Of a stretch of DNA of 64,000 nucleotides, positions 27,783 to 37,768 are shown one piece after another. The first letter of the stretch is position 1. Every line of letters begins with the position of its first letter. The position numbers and the translations under genes are program-made. This DNA is from JANNBN01 sp031430595 (GTDB taxonomy: Bacteria > Actinomycetota > Acidimicrobiia > Acidimicrobiales > JANYDT01), in contig JANPBU010000047.1 in NCBI GenBank assembly GCA_031430595.1, positions 87,971 to 151,970 on the forward strand. The letters are read 5' to 3'. The notes under the pieces were generated by a model, which was not told the origin of the DNA, did not search any database, and was given only the letters and a program-made list of their open reading frames with translations.

Positions 27783-28535
27783 ATGGTTCCGCTTGCTGCA
27801 CGGTCGTCTGGGGTTGGCCGACCGATTGTTGCGCTACACGGTTTCACCCAGAATGCCCAATGCTGGGGGCCATTCGGCGAGGCGCTAACGACCTTTGGGG
27901 CAGCGACATTTGTTGATGCGCCGGGTCATGGAGGGTCGCTTCACGACACGGCAGGCCTGTGGGAGACGGCGGAGTTGACCCACCAAGTTGGCGGGACCGG
28001 GGTGTACGTTGGCTATTCCATGGGTGGCCGTTGCGCCCTTCATCTTGCGCTGAGTTCTCCTGAGGCCGTCACCGGCCTGGTGCTCATTGGGGCTACGGCA
28101 GGACTTCGTTCAGCAGCGCAACGATTGGCGAGACGCGAAACCGACGAGCTACTCGCTGCGACACTCGAAACCGACGGGCTTGAACAGTTCATCGACCGGT
28201 GGCTGGCCGGTCCACTGTTTTCGGCGATGACCGACGAACAATCATGTCGATCACAACGCCTGACGAACCGACCTGCCGGTTTGGCTGCCAGCCTTCGCGC
28301 CTGCGGAACCGGAAACCAAGACGACCTCTGGGGCCGTCTCTACGAGATCACTGTTCCGGTGCTGTTACTAAGCGGTTCGCAAGATCGTAAGTTCACAGAG
28401 CTTGCCGAGGAAATGCTTCCGCTCTTCGGCGGGCCAACTCAGCATTCGGCGATCGATGGCGTCGGACACAGTGTTCATTTAGAAGCTCCCGAGCAAACTG
28501 CCGCCATCGTTCACACCTGGCTTGAGCGCCTATGA
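27783..28535 (+). CDS. menH: Alpha/beta hydrolase, SHCHC synthase-type
   Basis: 250 aa from ATG 27783; the frame is open to 27669 but that part lies over menD. Alpha/beta fold with VALHGFTQNAQCW, nucleophile in YVGYSMGGRCAL, acid in LLLSGSQDRKF and base in GVGHSVHLE. Likely MenH, removing pyruvate from the MenD product; the context is the main reason to prefer it over a generic hydrolase. Overlaps the convergent acyltransferase by 6 bp. Confidence 0.8.
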   Translation: MVPLAARSSGVGRPIVALHGFTQNAQCWGPFGEALTTFGAATFVDAPGHGGSLHDTAGLWETAELTHQVGGTGVYVGYSMGGRCALHLALSSPEAVTGLVLIGATAGLRSAAQRLARRETDELLAATLETDGLEQFIDRWLAGPLFSAMTDEQSCRSQRLTNRPAGLAASLRACGTGNQDDLWGRLYEITVPVLLLSGSQDRKFTELAEEMLPLFGGPTQHSAIDGVGHSVHLEAPEQTAAIVHTWLERL

Positions 28536-29123
28536 AACCGGTTTGCCTGGCACAGGTTCGTCTTCTTCGCGCATCCTTGGGATCGTAGCCCTGCGGTTTG
28601 TGAGGCCAGTCTTTCCCGAGTAGAAGGCCCGCACCCGGTTCATATCGGCAACCACATCGCCCGTTGGCATCAACACAATTCCGAAACCTCCGGTGTTCGT
28701 GGTGCCGTCAACGAACGAACACAAAATCGGAACCTTCGCCGCAAGCGCAATTCGGTAAAACCCTGACTTCCAGTATTCGACTTCCGACCGGGTACCTTCA
28801 GCGGGAATGACGAGGGCGAACCGATCTCGTTTCGCGAACTCTTCGGCCAACCCGGCGACGAGACCCTGATTCGATGACCGCTGCACCGACACCCCACCAA
28901 GCGCCCGCATCAACGGACCCATCGGGCCGCGAAACAACTGCTTCTTCCCGAGCCATTTCACCGGAAGGTTGCTTGCTTCAGCGACCGACAACATCGCCGG
29001 AAAGTCCCAGTTGGTGGTGTGGGGATACGCAATGACCACACACTTCACCGGAATAGGTTCGAGAGGCGCAACCACCGTGAACTTTGAGAATTTCCGGTAT
29101 GCCTTCAGCAGCATGCGTTTCAT
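28530..29123 (-). CDS. 1-Acyl-glycerol-3-phosphate acyltransferase-like (PlsC family)
   Basis: 197 aa. HX4D motif as HTTNWD near 35-40, then LGKKQLFRGPMG, GGVSVQR and PAEGTRS (substrate and donor-binding blocks of PlsC enzymes). Soluble or membrane-peripheral, no clear span. Transfers an acyl group to a glycerol-phosphate or related lipid acceptor. No partner genes point to a precise substrate. Confidence 0.82.
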   Translation of the reverse strand: MKRMLLKAYRKFSKFTVVAPLEPIPVKCVVIAYPHTTNWDFPAMLSVAEASNLPVKWLGKKQLFRGPMGPLMRALGGVSVQRSSNQGLVAGLAEEFAKRDRFALVIPAEGTRSEVEYWKSGFYRIALAAKVPILCSFVDGTTNTGGFGIVLMPTGDVVADMNRVRAFYSGKTGLTNRRATIPRMREEDEPVPGKPVS

Positions 29124-29222
29124 GGGCTGAGGCTACAGGTGCGGCTAGGCGCTGGCGCACCTTTCGCGAACGTCCGGTGGATCACAACAGTTCGAGAAAC
29201 CGGTAGGTTTTGTAGTGACGGA

Positions 29223-29236
29223 GTCTTCATGAAGAC
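29223..29236. promoter_or_regulatory. 14-bp perfect palindrome upstream of an exported protein
   Basis: GTCTTCATGAAGAC, 81 bp before the start at 29317, in a 193-bp gap. Fits a dimeric-repressor site; no promoter hexamers could be assigned with confidence. Confidence 0.3.
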
Positions 29237-29316
29237 ATCCACATGGATGACGAAACTACTTTGGGTGACAAAACATCACTCAATGTGCCCATGCTGCATA
29301 CCGATACGGACAGTGC

Positions 29317-30603
29317 ATGAAAAGATCTTTTCGCCTCATATCGCTCGTTGGCGCAGCCATGCTGGCTGCAAGCCTTATGTCTGCTGCTCTCCCTGCGACC
29401 GGGGCCAGCGCCGGATTGGCCAACGATTATCACTCTGACGCTTTCGGCGACCCGATGGATTTTTCGAACCCTGAAGACCTCGTGATCAACACGAATGAAG
29501 CAATGTTCGTCGGTGGTTCAAATAAGTCAATCTCTGATGGTCAACTGCACTTCGATGCGGCTGGCGCGTTTCAATTTGACCCGGTTTGGCCCGGTTCGCC
29601 AACGGCAATACCCCAGGGTCGTGAAGGCGCAAACAAACCAATCGACGCCGATCATTATAAGCGATTCATTATTCGTATGAATGCCCCAGAGGGCGCGCCC
29701 GTTGGGCTTCGCTGGTTCAATTGCCGTGCTGCCAACTCGACATGTGCCGGTGGATTGGCCTGGTTCGCGACCGGTGGATGGCAAACGTATGACATTCGAA
29801 TTGCGTTCGATGGCACCGTACCGTCGCTCACGACCCCGTGGAGCGGCCAGATGCTTGGGCTTCGCTTTGTGGGCACGGTGTCGGGCCATTTCGATATTGA
29901 TTACATCCGCATTGCGCCGGATGGTGTTGATGGTGGCGAAATAGTCGGTGGGCCATCGATTGATTTGCGACCAACCAGCAAGCTTGATTTTGCGACTGCC
30001 GCTGGAAACCCGTGGGATCTTGACTCACTTGGTGACATTGCCGAAGTGGTTGCTATCAAACCCGGTTACTCGTTGGCTAACAACGTGTTTTCGGGTTGCA
30101 CCGTTGGAACCGACTCAACCCAGTTTCCTGGGCTTGTGTACAACATGCCTGGAAACGCCATGATCGATGCGGGCCGCTTCAAAACGTTGACCTTCGAATA
30201 CAGCTATGAGGGTGCGTTCTCGACCCAGTTCCGTCCGGGTGGCGGAACCTTCGCTCGGGTCTTTTGGTTCTCTCCTGATGGAAAACGCCATCCGACGAAT
30301 TCAATCAACCTGTATCCGAATGTTGGTGTTGCCCAGATTCGTATGGACCACCCTGTTACCCAGTTTCAAGGAATCGAACCGACCAAGGGTGTTGCTACCG
30401 GGGCACCATGGGCCGGATACGTGACCTCATTTCGGATCAACCCCAACGACACTCGCGACTCCCGTTGCTTCAAAATGGGACGGGTGTGGTTGACTTCCGA
30501 TGATCCGAGTGGAACCGTGATCGAAATTCCTCGACGCCCGGCAGGTATCCCAAAGACGCTGGCCCTGAAAACCTCGAAGAAGAAGGCCAAACTCAAGAAG
30601 TAG
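29317..30603 (+). CDS. Exported protein of unknown function with Lys-rich C-terminus
   Basis: 428 aa. Signal peptide MKRSFRLISLVGAAMLAASLMSAALPATGASA with a likely cut after ASA-32 or so. The mature part looks like beta-rich carbohydrate- or surface-binding domains, with WFNCRAANSTCAGGLAWFATGGW and an SGHFDIDYIRIAPDG strand of the type that ends jelly-roll domains. Ends in KTSKKKAKLKK. No family recognised. Its 3' end runs toward the repeat at 30613. Confidence 0.7.
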   Translation: MKRSFRLISLVGAAMLAASLMSAALPATGASAGLANDYHSDAFGDPMDFSNPEDLVINTNEAMFVGGSNKSISDGQLHFDAAGAFQFDPVWPGSPTAIPQGREGANKPIDADHYKRFIIRMNAPEGAPVGLRWFNCRAANSTCAGGLAWFATGGWQTYDIRIAFDGTVPSLTTPWSGQMLGLRFVGTVSGHFDIDYIRIAPDGVDGGEIVGGPSIDLRPTSKLDFATAAGNPWDLDSLGDIAEVVAIKPGYSLANNVFSGCTVGTDSTQFPGLVYNMPGNAMIDAGRFKTLTFEYSYEGAFSTQFRPGGGTFARVFWFSPDGKRHPTNSINLYPNVGVAQIRMDHPVTQFQGIEPTKGVATGAPWAGYVTSFRINPNDTRDSRCFKMGRVWLTSDDPSGTVIEIPRRPAGIPKTLALKTSKKKAKLKK

Positions 30604-30612
30604 TACCGGTTC

Positions 30613-30654
30613 ATCCGTCACTTAGGGAGGGTTTTCCCAGCCAAAGTGACGGAT
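30613..30654. repeat. 42-bp palindromic repeat, copy a
   Basis: Outer arms ATCCGTCACTTAGG and CCAAAGTGACGGAT (one mismatch as a hairpin) around loop GAGGGTTTTCCCAG. Lies between convergent genes ending at 30603 and 30618; the last codons and TGA of the minus-strand gene are inside it. Same orientation as copy b; reverse complement of copies c and d in the loop. Confidence 0.9.
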
Positions 30655-31577
30655 CGTTCGGTCGCAACGGCGAGTGTCGAACGTAGGGCTTCAATGAAAG
30701 CCGGAGGCGAGCGCGTATCGGCAACCACACAAGGAACAATCAGCCAACCCAACGCTTGCAGAGCCCGGTCTCGGGTTCGGGTACGGCCCCAGTCACCGGG
30801 GCTTTCGTGATGTTGCCAACTGTCTCCTTCGACCCCGACGCGCACCTCAGGCCAAGCAATGTCGAGCACCCGTTTACGACGGCCGATATGAACCTCGAAA
30901 TTGCGAATTCCCTTCGGTAAGCCAGCACGCTGGATCACCTGCGCACACTGTTGCTCCAGCCAACTTCGTACGATTCCGCTGCCGTTGAGGCGATCGGAAA
31001 CGAGTTGGGTCACCACGGGCATACCGGTTCCTCGGCCCCACACCCCGACCAACTGTTGCAAACGAACAAGGTTTACCTGTCTTGTGTGTAGGTAATGATC
31101 GAGGATCAACTCGGTCAAATCAGGGTCAACGACCTGGGAAAGCTCTAACACGTTGCGATTTGCCGAAGTCACTCGAACCCCATGAAGCCAAGAGGTGTGC
31201 CCGATGAGAAAGGGGCGACTGCTTTCGTGGCAATTCACGCCGCGCAACCTGGTTCGCTCACCGTTCGGTACCGTCAGGTCGGCCCTTACTAACTCTTCCG
31301 GTATCGGTGCGCCCCGAAGGGCAGCGGCTGCCCGATGAGAAACCACCGAATTTGGGATTATCAGCCCAGCCGCGATGGCCCGTTTGGCGCTTGATACTTC
31401 GCCGGTCTCACTGGTTGAAACGCCCCGAAGCACCGGGAACAGCAGGCCTTCTTTGAGGCGCCGTTGGATCACCGCCTTTTCAACTCCTGACTGTAGGAGT
31501 ACGCCGTGAGGGACCAAGCCAGCGTGGTTGCGGGCAAGGTCAGCGATTTGGCGATCGATGTGTAGAGAAGAAGTCAT
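30618..31577 (-). CDS. AbiEi-like N-terminal domain with DUF559/Vsr-like nuclease-fold C-terminus
   Basis: 319 aa. N-terminal winged-helix-like part (QIADLARNHAGLVPHGVLLQSGV..VIQRRLKEGLLFPVLRGV) as in type IV antitoxin AbiEi-like proteins; the C-terminal third reads RKRVLDIAWPEVRVGVEGDSWQHH then RDRALQALGWLIV, the D...E...RD layout of DUF559 endonuclease-fold proteins. Such proteins are common and uncharacterised in actinobacteria. No cognate toxin adjoins. ATG 31577 has GGAGGG upstream. The gene is bracketed by repeats a and b. Confidence 0.75.
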   Translation of the reverse strand: MTSSLHIDRQIADLARNHAGLVPHGVLLQSGVEKAVIQRRLKEGLLFPVLRGVSTSETGEVSSAKRAIAAGLIIPNSVVSHRAAAALRGAPIPEELVRADLTVPNGERTRLRGVNCHESSRPFLIGHTSWLHGVRVTSANRNVLELSQVVDPDLTELILDHYLHTRQVNLVRLQQLVGVWGRGTGMPVVTQLVSDRLNGSGIVRSWLEQQCAQVIQRAGLPKGIRNFEVHIGRRKRVLDIAWPEVRVGVEGDSWQHHESPGDWGRTRTRDRALQALGWLIVPCVVADTRSPPAFIEALRSTLAVATERSVTLAGKTLPK

Positions 31578-31681
31578 GGGGACCCTCCGTGTGGGCAGAA
31601 CCGAACAGAAACGGAGGGGGAAGTAGCAACGATCCTACGGAGGGGGTATGACACTTTCGTGACCCCACATTCAGTGGGTTC

Positions 31682-31723
31682 ATCCGTCACTTAGGGAGGG
31701 TTTTCCCACCCGAACTGACGGAT
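31682..31723. repeat. 42-bp palindromic repeat, copy b
   Basis: Arms ATCCGTCACTTAGG and CCGAACTGACGGAT (two mismatches), loop GAGGGTTTTCCCAC. Preceded by GGTTC like copy a. Located downstream of groEL and upstream of the AbiEi-like gene. Confidence 0.9.
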
Positions 31724-31741
31724 CAACCAAAACCTGGCACG

Positions 31742-31782
31742 AAAACAAAATGAGCGGCAACCTCCGAAGAAGTCACCGCTCA
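31742..31782 (-). terminator. Rho-independent terminator downstream of groEL
   Basis: On the minus strand the stem TGAGCGG...CCGCTCA is followed by TTTTGTTTT. Second of two terminators in tandem. Confidence 0.75.
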
Positions 31783-31785
31783 TCT

Positions 31786-31802
31786 AAAAACCCAAAGGGT
31801 TT
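31786..31802 (-). terminator. Rho-independent terminator directly after groEL stop
   Basis: Minus-strand AAACCC-TTT-GGGTTT with extra T residues, starting 3 bp after the groEL TAA. Confidence 0.65.
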
Positions 31803-31804
31803 CG

Positions 31805-33451
<1,647 letters not shown>

Positions 33452-33459
33452 TCAGCGGC

Positions 33460-33750
33460 TCACTTCTCGATGATGGCGAGCACGTCACGGCTGGTGAGGA
33501 TCAAGAGATCTTCGCCTTTTACCGTCACTTCGGTTCCGCCGTACTTTGAGTACAACACGGTGTCGCCAACGCTGACTGCGGATGGGATGACTTTGCCTTC
33601 GTCGGTCGTGCGGCCGGGGCCAACTGCAAGAACTTCGCCCTGTTGGGGCTTTTCTTTTGCAGTGTCAGGGATTACAAGGCCTGAAGCCGTGGTGGTCTCT
33701 GATTCGTTTGGCCGGACGACGATCCGGTCTTCGAGGGGCTTGACGTTCAT
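33460..33750 (-). CDS. groES: Co-chaperonin GroES (10 kDa)
   Basis: 96 aa from ATG 33750, with a GGAGGAC ribosome site; the frame opens at 33786 but the family starts [14 protein letters not shown]. Contains the mobile loop [18 protein letters not shown] and C-terminal [12 protein letters not shown]. Cap of the GroEL ring. Confidence 0.97.
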   Translation of the reverse strand: MNVKPLEDRIVVRPNESETTTASGLVIPDTAKEKPQQGEVLAVGPGRTTDEGKVIPSAVSVGDTVLYSKYGGTEVTVKGEDLLILTSRDVLAIIEK

Positions 33751-33796
33751 TGCGTCCTCCATGAGGGATGGTTTTCGACGGTACATCGAGGCGGAA

Positions 33797-33823
33797 TTAG
33801 CACTCGACCTATGCGAGTGCCAA
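33797..33823. promoter_or_regulatory. CIRCE operator (HrcA site)
   Basis: TTAGCACTC-N9-GAGTGCCAA: one mismatch from the TTAGCACTC-N9-GAGTGCTAA consensus. Sits 47 bp before the groES start, indicating heat-shock control by HrcA (not in window). Confidence 0.95.
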
Positions 33824-33824
33824 C

Positions 33825-33854
33825 CTTAGACGACGGCGCGGGGGTAGTTGGCAA
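33825..33854 (-). promoter_or_regulatory. Likely groES promoter
   Basis: Minus-strand TTGCCA (-35) and TCTAAG (-10), spacer 18 bp; placing transcription start in the CIRCE element, as is usual for HrcA-controlled groES operons. The -10 box matches the consensus at 4 of 6 positions. Confidence 0.45.
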
Positions 33855-33924
33855 TCTCGGGGGGAGAGTGCTGATTTGGCGACAATTGTCTACGCTGAGG
33901 GTGTCTCGGTGGTAATCATGAGCG

Positions 33925-34818
33925 ATGAGACGGAAGAATCAAACAGTTTTTGGACGCAGTATTGCCGGTTGCGCCCTGGCTCTCGGTGCAGTGAGCTTGA
34001 TCGGTGTGAAGGTTCCAGTGTCGGCGGCCGTTCCGGTGTTGGCGGCCGATGTCAACACCGCGATTCGTTCGGTTGACTTCCGAAATTTTTCGTATGACGC
34101 CGGTGAAGGCGAAGTAATCACCACTAAGAACGGTGAATATTTTCGGGAGGATCCTGACGACAAGTTGTACCTACAAGTCGTTGGGGTTGATTACGGCGAC
34201 CTTGACGGCAACAAAACCGAGGAGGCTGCCGTTTGGCTGCTGCTCAATACTGGCGGGACCGGCCAGTTCACGTACACCGAGGTGTTCCAACTAGTTGGCG
34301 GAAAACCGAAGCGGGCTGCATTGACTGCCATTGGCGACCGCGCCGACGACGGAATCCACGATGTGTTCGTCGATGCTGGGCAACTCGTAGAAGATCGGTA
34401 CTCCAACGGACAGGGTGCGTGTTGCCCCAACGAGATTTCTCGCTTTCGCTACCGACTGACCGGTTCAAAATTGGTGTCTACCGGCTCAAAACCGAAACGA
34501 AGCGTGGTGTTTTTGGGTGCTGAAGCAACTAATGGAACCGCCGTTTCACTCAAGTTCTTGAAGGGAACATCGGCCTCGACCTTGTATACCGACAACACGC
34601 AACCAGTTGACGTCACCCTCTCGGCCCGGGCAGGTCAAACGATTGTGATTAAACCGGTGCAGACCAGAGATACGAGTGGCCTTCCTGGTGTTTCGGTGTT
34701 TGACAACGGCAAGAGGGTTGTCTCGACGACCGGGAAGGCAATCACGGCGAAGCTTGCGACGGGCAAGGTGCGCCTCACCTTCACCGGCGAGGGTTTTGTC
34801 GATATTGCCATCAGATAG
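33925..34818 (+). CDS. Exported protein of unknown function
   Basis: 297 aa from ATG 33925. Signal peptide with basic start MRRKNQ, a hydrophobic stretch to about residue 33 and an Ala-x-Ala-like cut near 33-41. Mature part has IRSVDFRNFSYDAGEGEVITTKNGEYF, a YGDLDGNKTEEAAVWLLLNTGGTGQFTY strand (FG-GAP-like Asp-rich turn) and a beta-rich end. Similar layouts occur in lipoprotein-like proteins of unknown role. Divergent from groES. Confidence 0.7.
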   Translation: MRRKNQTVFGRSIAGCALALGAVSLIGVKVPVSAAVPVLAADVNTAIRSVDFRNFSYDAGEGEVITTKNGEYFREDPDDKLYLQVVGVDYGDLDGNKTEEAAVWLLLNTGGTGQFTYTEVFQLVGGKPKRAALTAIGDRADDGIHDVFVDAGQLVEDRYSNGQGACCPNEISRFRYRLTGSKLVSTGSKPKRSVVFLGAEATNGTAVSLKFLKGTSASTLYTDNTQPVDVTLSARAGQTIVIKPVQTRDTSGLPGVSVFDNGKRVVSTTGKAITAKLATGKVRLTFTGEGFVDIAIR

Positions 34819-34858
34819 ATAGCGACTGGCTTGCACCCGCTGGCCGCCGACAGGTGAC

Positions 34859-35905
34859 CTAGCGTCGTAATCGCAGCGACGGCGTCACGCCGGTATCAAG
34901 CCCCATCGGTGCATCAACAGTCGACCGCCACCACGCAGCCGCAGCGATCATGGCAGCGTTGTCTGTACACATAGCTCGTGGTGGAAGGAATACCTGATAC
35001 CCCGCCGCGACCCCAGCAAGTTCCATCTGCGCACGTAGGGACGAGTTAGCCGCCACCCCTCCACCAAGGGCAATACTCTGAGCATCGTGGTCGCGTGCTG
35101 CCCGAAGGGTTTTCTCAAGCAACACATCAACCACCGACGCTTGAAACGCAAACGCGACGTCGGTGTTGGAAAGCTCCGGGTGGGCCTTCACATATTTGAT
35201 CACTGCCGTCTTCAGACCACTGAACGAAAAGTTGTAGCCATCTTTCCAGAGCCCCCGAGGAAACTTCACGACCGCGTCAGTACGTCCATCGGTTGAAGAT
35301 GCGAGCCGATCGATAACCGGACCTCCCGGATACGCAAGCCCCAGGTAACGAGCAACCTTGTCGTAGGCCTCACCGGCAGCATCGTCGATAGTTGACCCAA
35401 GTACCCGGTATTCGGTTGGTGAAACCATCAACACAATCAGGGTGTGTCCACCCGAAACCAGCAACGTAACAAGCGGAAGCGGAACCTCACCGTGCTCAAG
35501 AAACGGTGAAAGTAAGTGCCCCTCTAAATGATTGACACCAAGGAACGGTGCACCCCACGAGAGGGCAAGTGACTTTGCCGCACTGACCCCGATTAACAGC
35601 GACCCAACAAGACCGGGCCCGATGGTTGCCGCTACGGCATCAATACCGGTTCCGGTTCGGTCGTATCCAGCCTGCTTCAGCGCTTCAGCAATGACGGGGA
35701 CAATGTCACCGACGTGGGCACGACCCGCTATCTCGGGTACAACACCTCCAAAGCGCGCATGTAAATCGATTTGGCTCGACACCACTGAAGACAACACCGT
35801 GCGACCATCAACAACGATCGATGCTGCCGTTTCATCGCATGATGTTTCGATACCCAAGATCACAGATGGACGCGAGATCACAGATAGGACCTCGGTCTGG
35901 CTCAT
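34859..35905 (-). CDS. tsaD: tRNA N6-adenosine threonylcarbamoyltransferase
   Basis: 348 aa. ILGIETSCDETAASIV near 16-31, metal-binding HLEGH at H126 and H130, ASK-fold nucleotide segments GGGVAANSSLR and MCTDNAAMIAAA. Transfers threonylcarbamoyl to A37 of ANN-decoding tRNAs with TsaB and TsaE, both encoded just upstream. ATGA overlap with rimI. Confidence 0.96.
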   Translation of the reverse strand: MSQTEVLSVISRPSVILGIETSCDETAASIVVDGRTVLSSVVSSQIDLHARFGGVVPEIAGRAHVGDIVPVIAEALKQAGYDRTGTGIDAVAATIGPGLVGSLLIGVSAAKSLALSWGAPFLGVNHLEGHLLSPFLEHGEVPLPLVTLLVSGGHTLIVLMVSPTEYRVLGSTIDDAAGEAYDKVARYLGLAYPGGPVIDRLASSTDGRTDAVVKFPRGLWKDGYNFSFSGLKTAVIKYVKAHPELSNTDVAFAFQASVVDVLLEKTLRAARDHDAQSIALGGGVAANSSLRAQMELAGVAAGYQVFLPPRAMCTDNAAMIAAAAWWRSTVDAPMGLDTGVTPSLRLRR

Positions 35906-36426
35906 CGGTCACCCTTCGCGTCGGCCAGACGTATCGCTGCAAGTCGCTCGAGGTAGGGGCCTTCGGAAATGTCGTTGGCCCACATGATCAATGCATCTTC
36001 TCGGTCTTGGTAGTAACGAGGTCGTATCCCTGCCGGAACAAACCCGAATCGGTGGTACATCTTCTGGGCGCCTACGTTCGATGATCGCACTTCAAGTGTT
36101 GCTGCGAGCGCGCCACGCTCGATCGCCACCTCCAAAACGGAACCCAGCAGCAAAGACGCAACGCCACGGCGCCGCCAGGCTTCAAGCACTGCGACGTTCG
36201 TGATGTGAGCCTCACCTACCTGTGTGAGAACCCCAGCAAAGCCGATGACAACCTCATCGACTAGAGCGATACGATATGTACGCGTATCACCATGCGTCAG
36301 TTCGTCGGAGAAGATACTGCGAGTCCAGGGGTGTGGCGCTACAAGTTGTTCGATGGCCAAGACTTCGTCAATATGACGCAGAGTCATGGTTTCAACGCAA
36401 ATCGAAGCGTTCACCGGAACGCTCAT
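35902..36426 (-). CDS. rimI: Ribosomal-protein-S18-alanine N-acetyltransferase (GNAT)
   Basis: 174 aa. GNAT fold with acetyl-CoA loop EAWRRRGVASLLLG near 95-108 and C-terminal QKMYHRFGFVPAGIRPRYYQ. In the usual place between tsaB and tsaD, overlapping both by 4 bp. Substrate inferred from synteny. Confidence 0.9.
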   Translation of the reverse strand: MSVPVNASICVETMTLRHIDEVLAIEQLVAPHPWTRSIFSDELTHGDTRTYRIALVDEVVIGFAGVLTQVGEAHITNVAVLEAWRRRGVASLLLGSVLEVAIERGALAATLEVRSSNVGAQKMYHRFGFVPAGIRPRYYQDREDALIMWANDISEGPYLERLAAIRLADAKGDR

Positions 36427-37196
36427 GATGTTGCCGCTGGCCCGTGACGGTTATCCCACGTGATCTCGGCGTCGGGGGCTCGAAGGTATGCGATTTCGGC
36501 TTCCTCACCAATTGGTCCGAGGTGAAGTCGAGGTAACACCGCTTCGATCAGCCCAACAGCAGTCGGCGCAAGCGGTCCACCAATCGACGCCAAAGGAAGT
36601 GCAAGCAGTCGTTGCAATGCATCGGGGTGAGTAAGCACACCATCGCCCACAACCCGCACCGGTAAGTCCGCAATCGCTTCGAGAAGTACCTCAACGACAA
36701 GGTCTGGTTTTCCGGCGATGGGCTCAACGATGGTGCTCAACCCGCCATCGAGGTCCATGCGAAACAACCCTACGTACACTTCAGATCTTCGCGCGTCTAA
36801 CACAGAGGCGACGAGTTCACCGGGTCGACCGCCTTCCACCGCAACAGCTTCGAGTGAAGTCGACGAGAACAGTGGGATATCATTTGCGAAGGCAAGAGTG
36901 CGAGCCGTCGCCACACCCACTCGAAGACCCGTGAACAGGCCAGGGCCGCGGTCAACCACCATGTGGGTAAGGTCGGCCAGGGCGACGCCGCACTGCCTGC
37001 ACAAAAACTCTATAGCAGGAAGCAACGTTTCCGCATGGCGCGGCCCACCAACACCACGAGCCGAAACGGCATCGCGCATTCCGAACGACAAAGTATTCAC
37101 AGCGATGATTCCACCAAGGTCACTGGCGACACCGGTTGAAAGGGCCACGCTGACCGAAGTGGTAGCGGTATCTATCCCGAGGATCAGGCTGCTCAT
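36423..37196 (-). CDS. tsaB: tRNA threonylcarbamoyladenosine biosynthesis protein TsaB
   Basis: 257 aa, ASKHA fold: LILGIDTATTSVSVALS at the start and VDRGPGLFTGLRVGVATARTLAFA (the conserved GPGSFTGLR-like motif, here with Leu). Partner and scaffold of TsaD. The Ala/Pro-rich C-terminus is normal for actinobacteria. ATGA overlaps on both sides. Confidence 0.93.
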   Translation of the reverse strand: MSSLILGIDTATTSVSVALSTGVASDLGGIIAVNTLSFGMRDAVSARGVGGPRHAETLLPAIEFLCRQCGVALADLTHMVVDRGPGLFTGLRVGVATARTLAFANDIPLFSSTSLEAVAVEGGRPGELVASVLDARRSEVYVGLFRMDLDGGLSTIVEPIAGKPDLVVEVLLEAIADLPVRVVGDGVLTHPDALQRLLALPLASIGGPLAPTAVGLIEAVLPRLHLGPIGEEAEIAYLRAPDAEITWDNRHGPAATS

Positions 37197-37705
37197 CGTG
37201 AGCCTTCCACTTGATCAACAGTCACAGCCCAAGATTGCAGCGCCGAACGAAGGTCAACAAGCGCACTAGTCCACCGATCACCATTTGCTTCCAACGAAAC
37301 AAAGCGAACATCGTCACCCTCATTTTGATCACCATGGGTGAAGCGCAGCAACAGGTAGTCATTCCCCAGCGCTCCTACGATCCGTTCACCCCACTCAATC
37401 ACTGCCACCGCACCCCTATCCAACAATTCGGTCAGCCCAATGTCATCAACGTCAGACGCACCGTTGAGTCGGTAGGCATCAAGATGGAGAAACAGGCCTC
37501 CGTCACGAAGTTCGTGTTCACGCATAATGGTGAACGTTGGGCTGGTGACTGGGTCGAGTGCACCAAGCCCGCAACCGAACCCTCTGGAAAACGCGGTTTT
37601 GCCGGCCCCGAGGTCGCCCGACAAAATCAAGACGTCACTTGGCACGCAAAACGATGCCACGATCGACCCGATGTTCTCGGTAACTGTTACCGACTCTGAA
37701 CGCAC
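37193..37705 (-). CDS. tsaE: tRNA threonylcarbamoyladenosine biosynthesis ATPase TsaE
   Basis: 170 aa from GTG 37705, behind a GAGGGG ribosome site; the frame extends to 38008 but that part lies under the divergent PAP2 gene. Walker A GDLGAGKT at 30-37, SPTFTIMREHE and HLDAYRLNGASDVDDIG (TsaE signature). Required for the t6A complex. Head of the tsaE-tsaB-rimI-tsaD operon. Confidence 0.92.
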   Translation of the reverse strand: MRSESVTVTENIGSIVASFCVPSDVLILSGDLGAGKTAFSRGFGCGLGALDPVTSPTFTIMREHELRDGGLFLHLDAYRLNGASDVDDIGLTELLDRGAVAVIEWGERIVGALGNDYLLLRFTHGDQNEGDDVRFVSLEANGDRWTSALVDLRSALQSWAVTVDQVEGSR

Positions 37706-37768
37706 GACAAGCACCCCTCTATCGTTACCGATCCCGTTGACCCGTCGAACCACTAGCTTCTTATCTTC

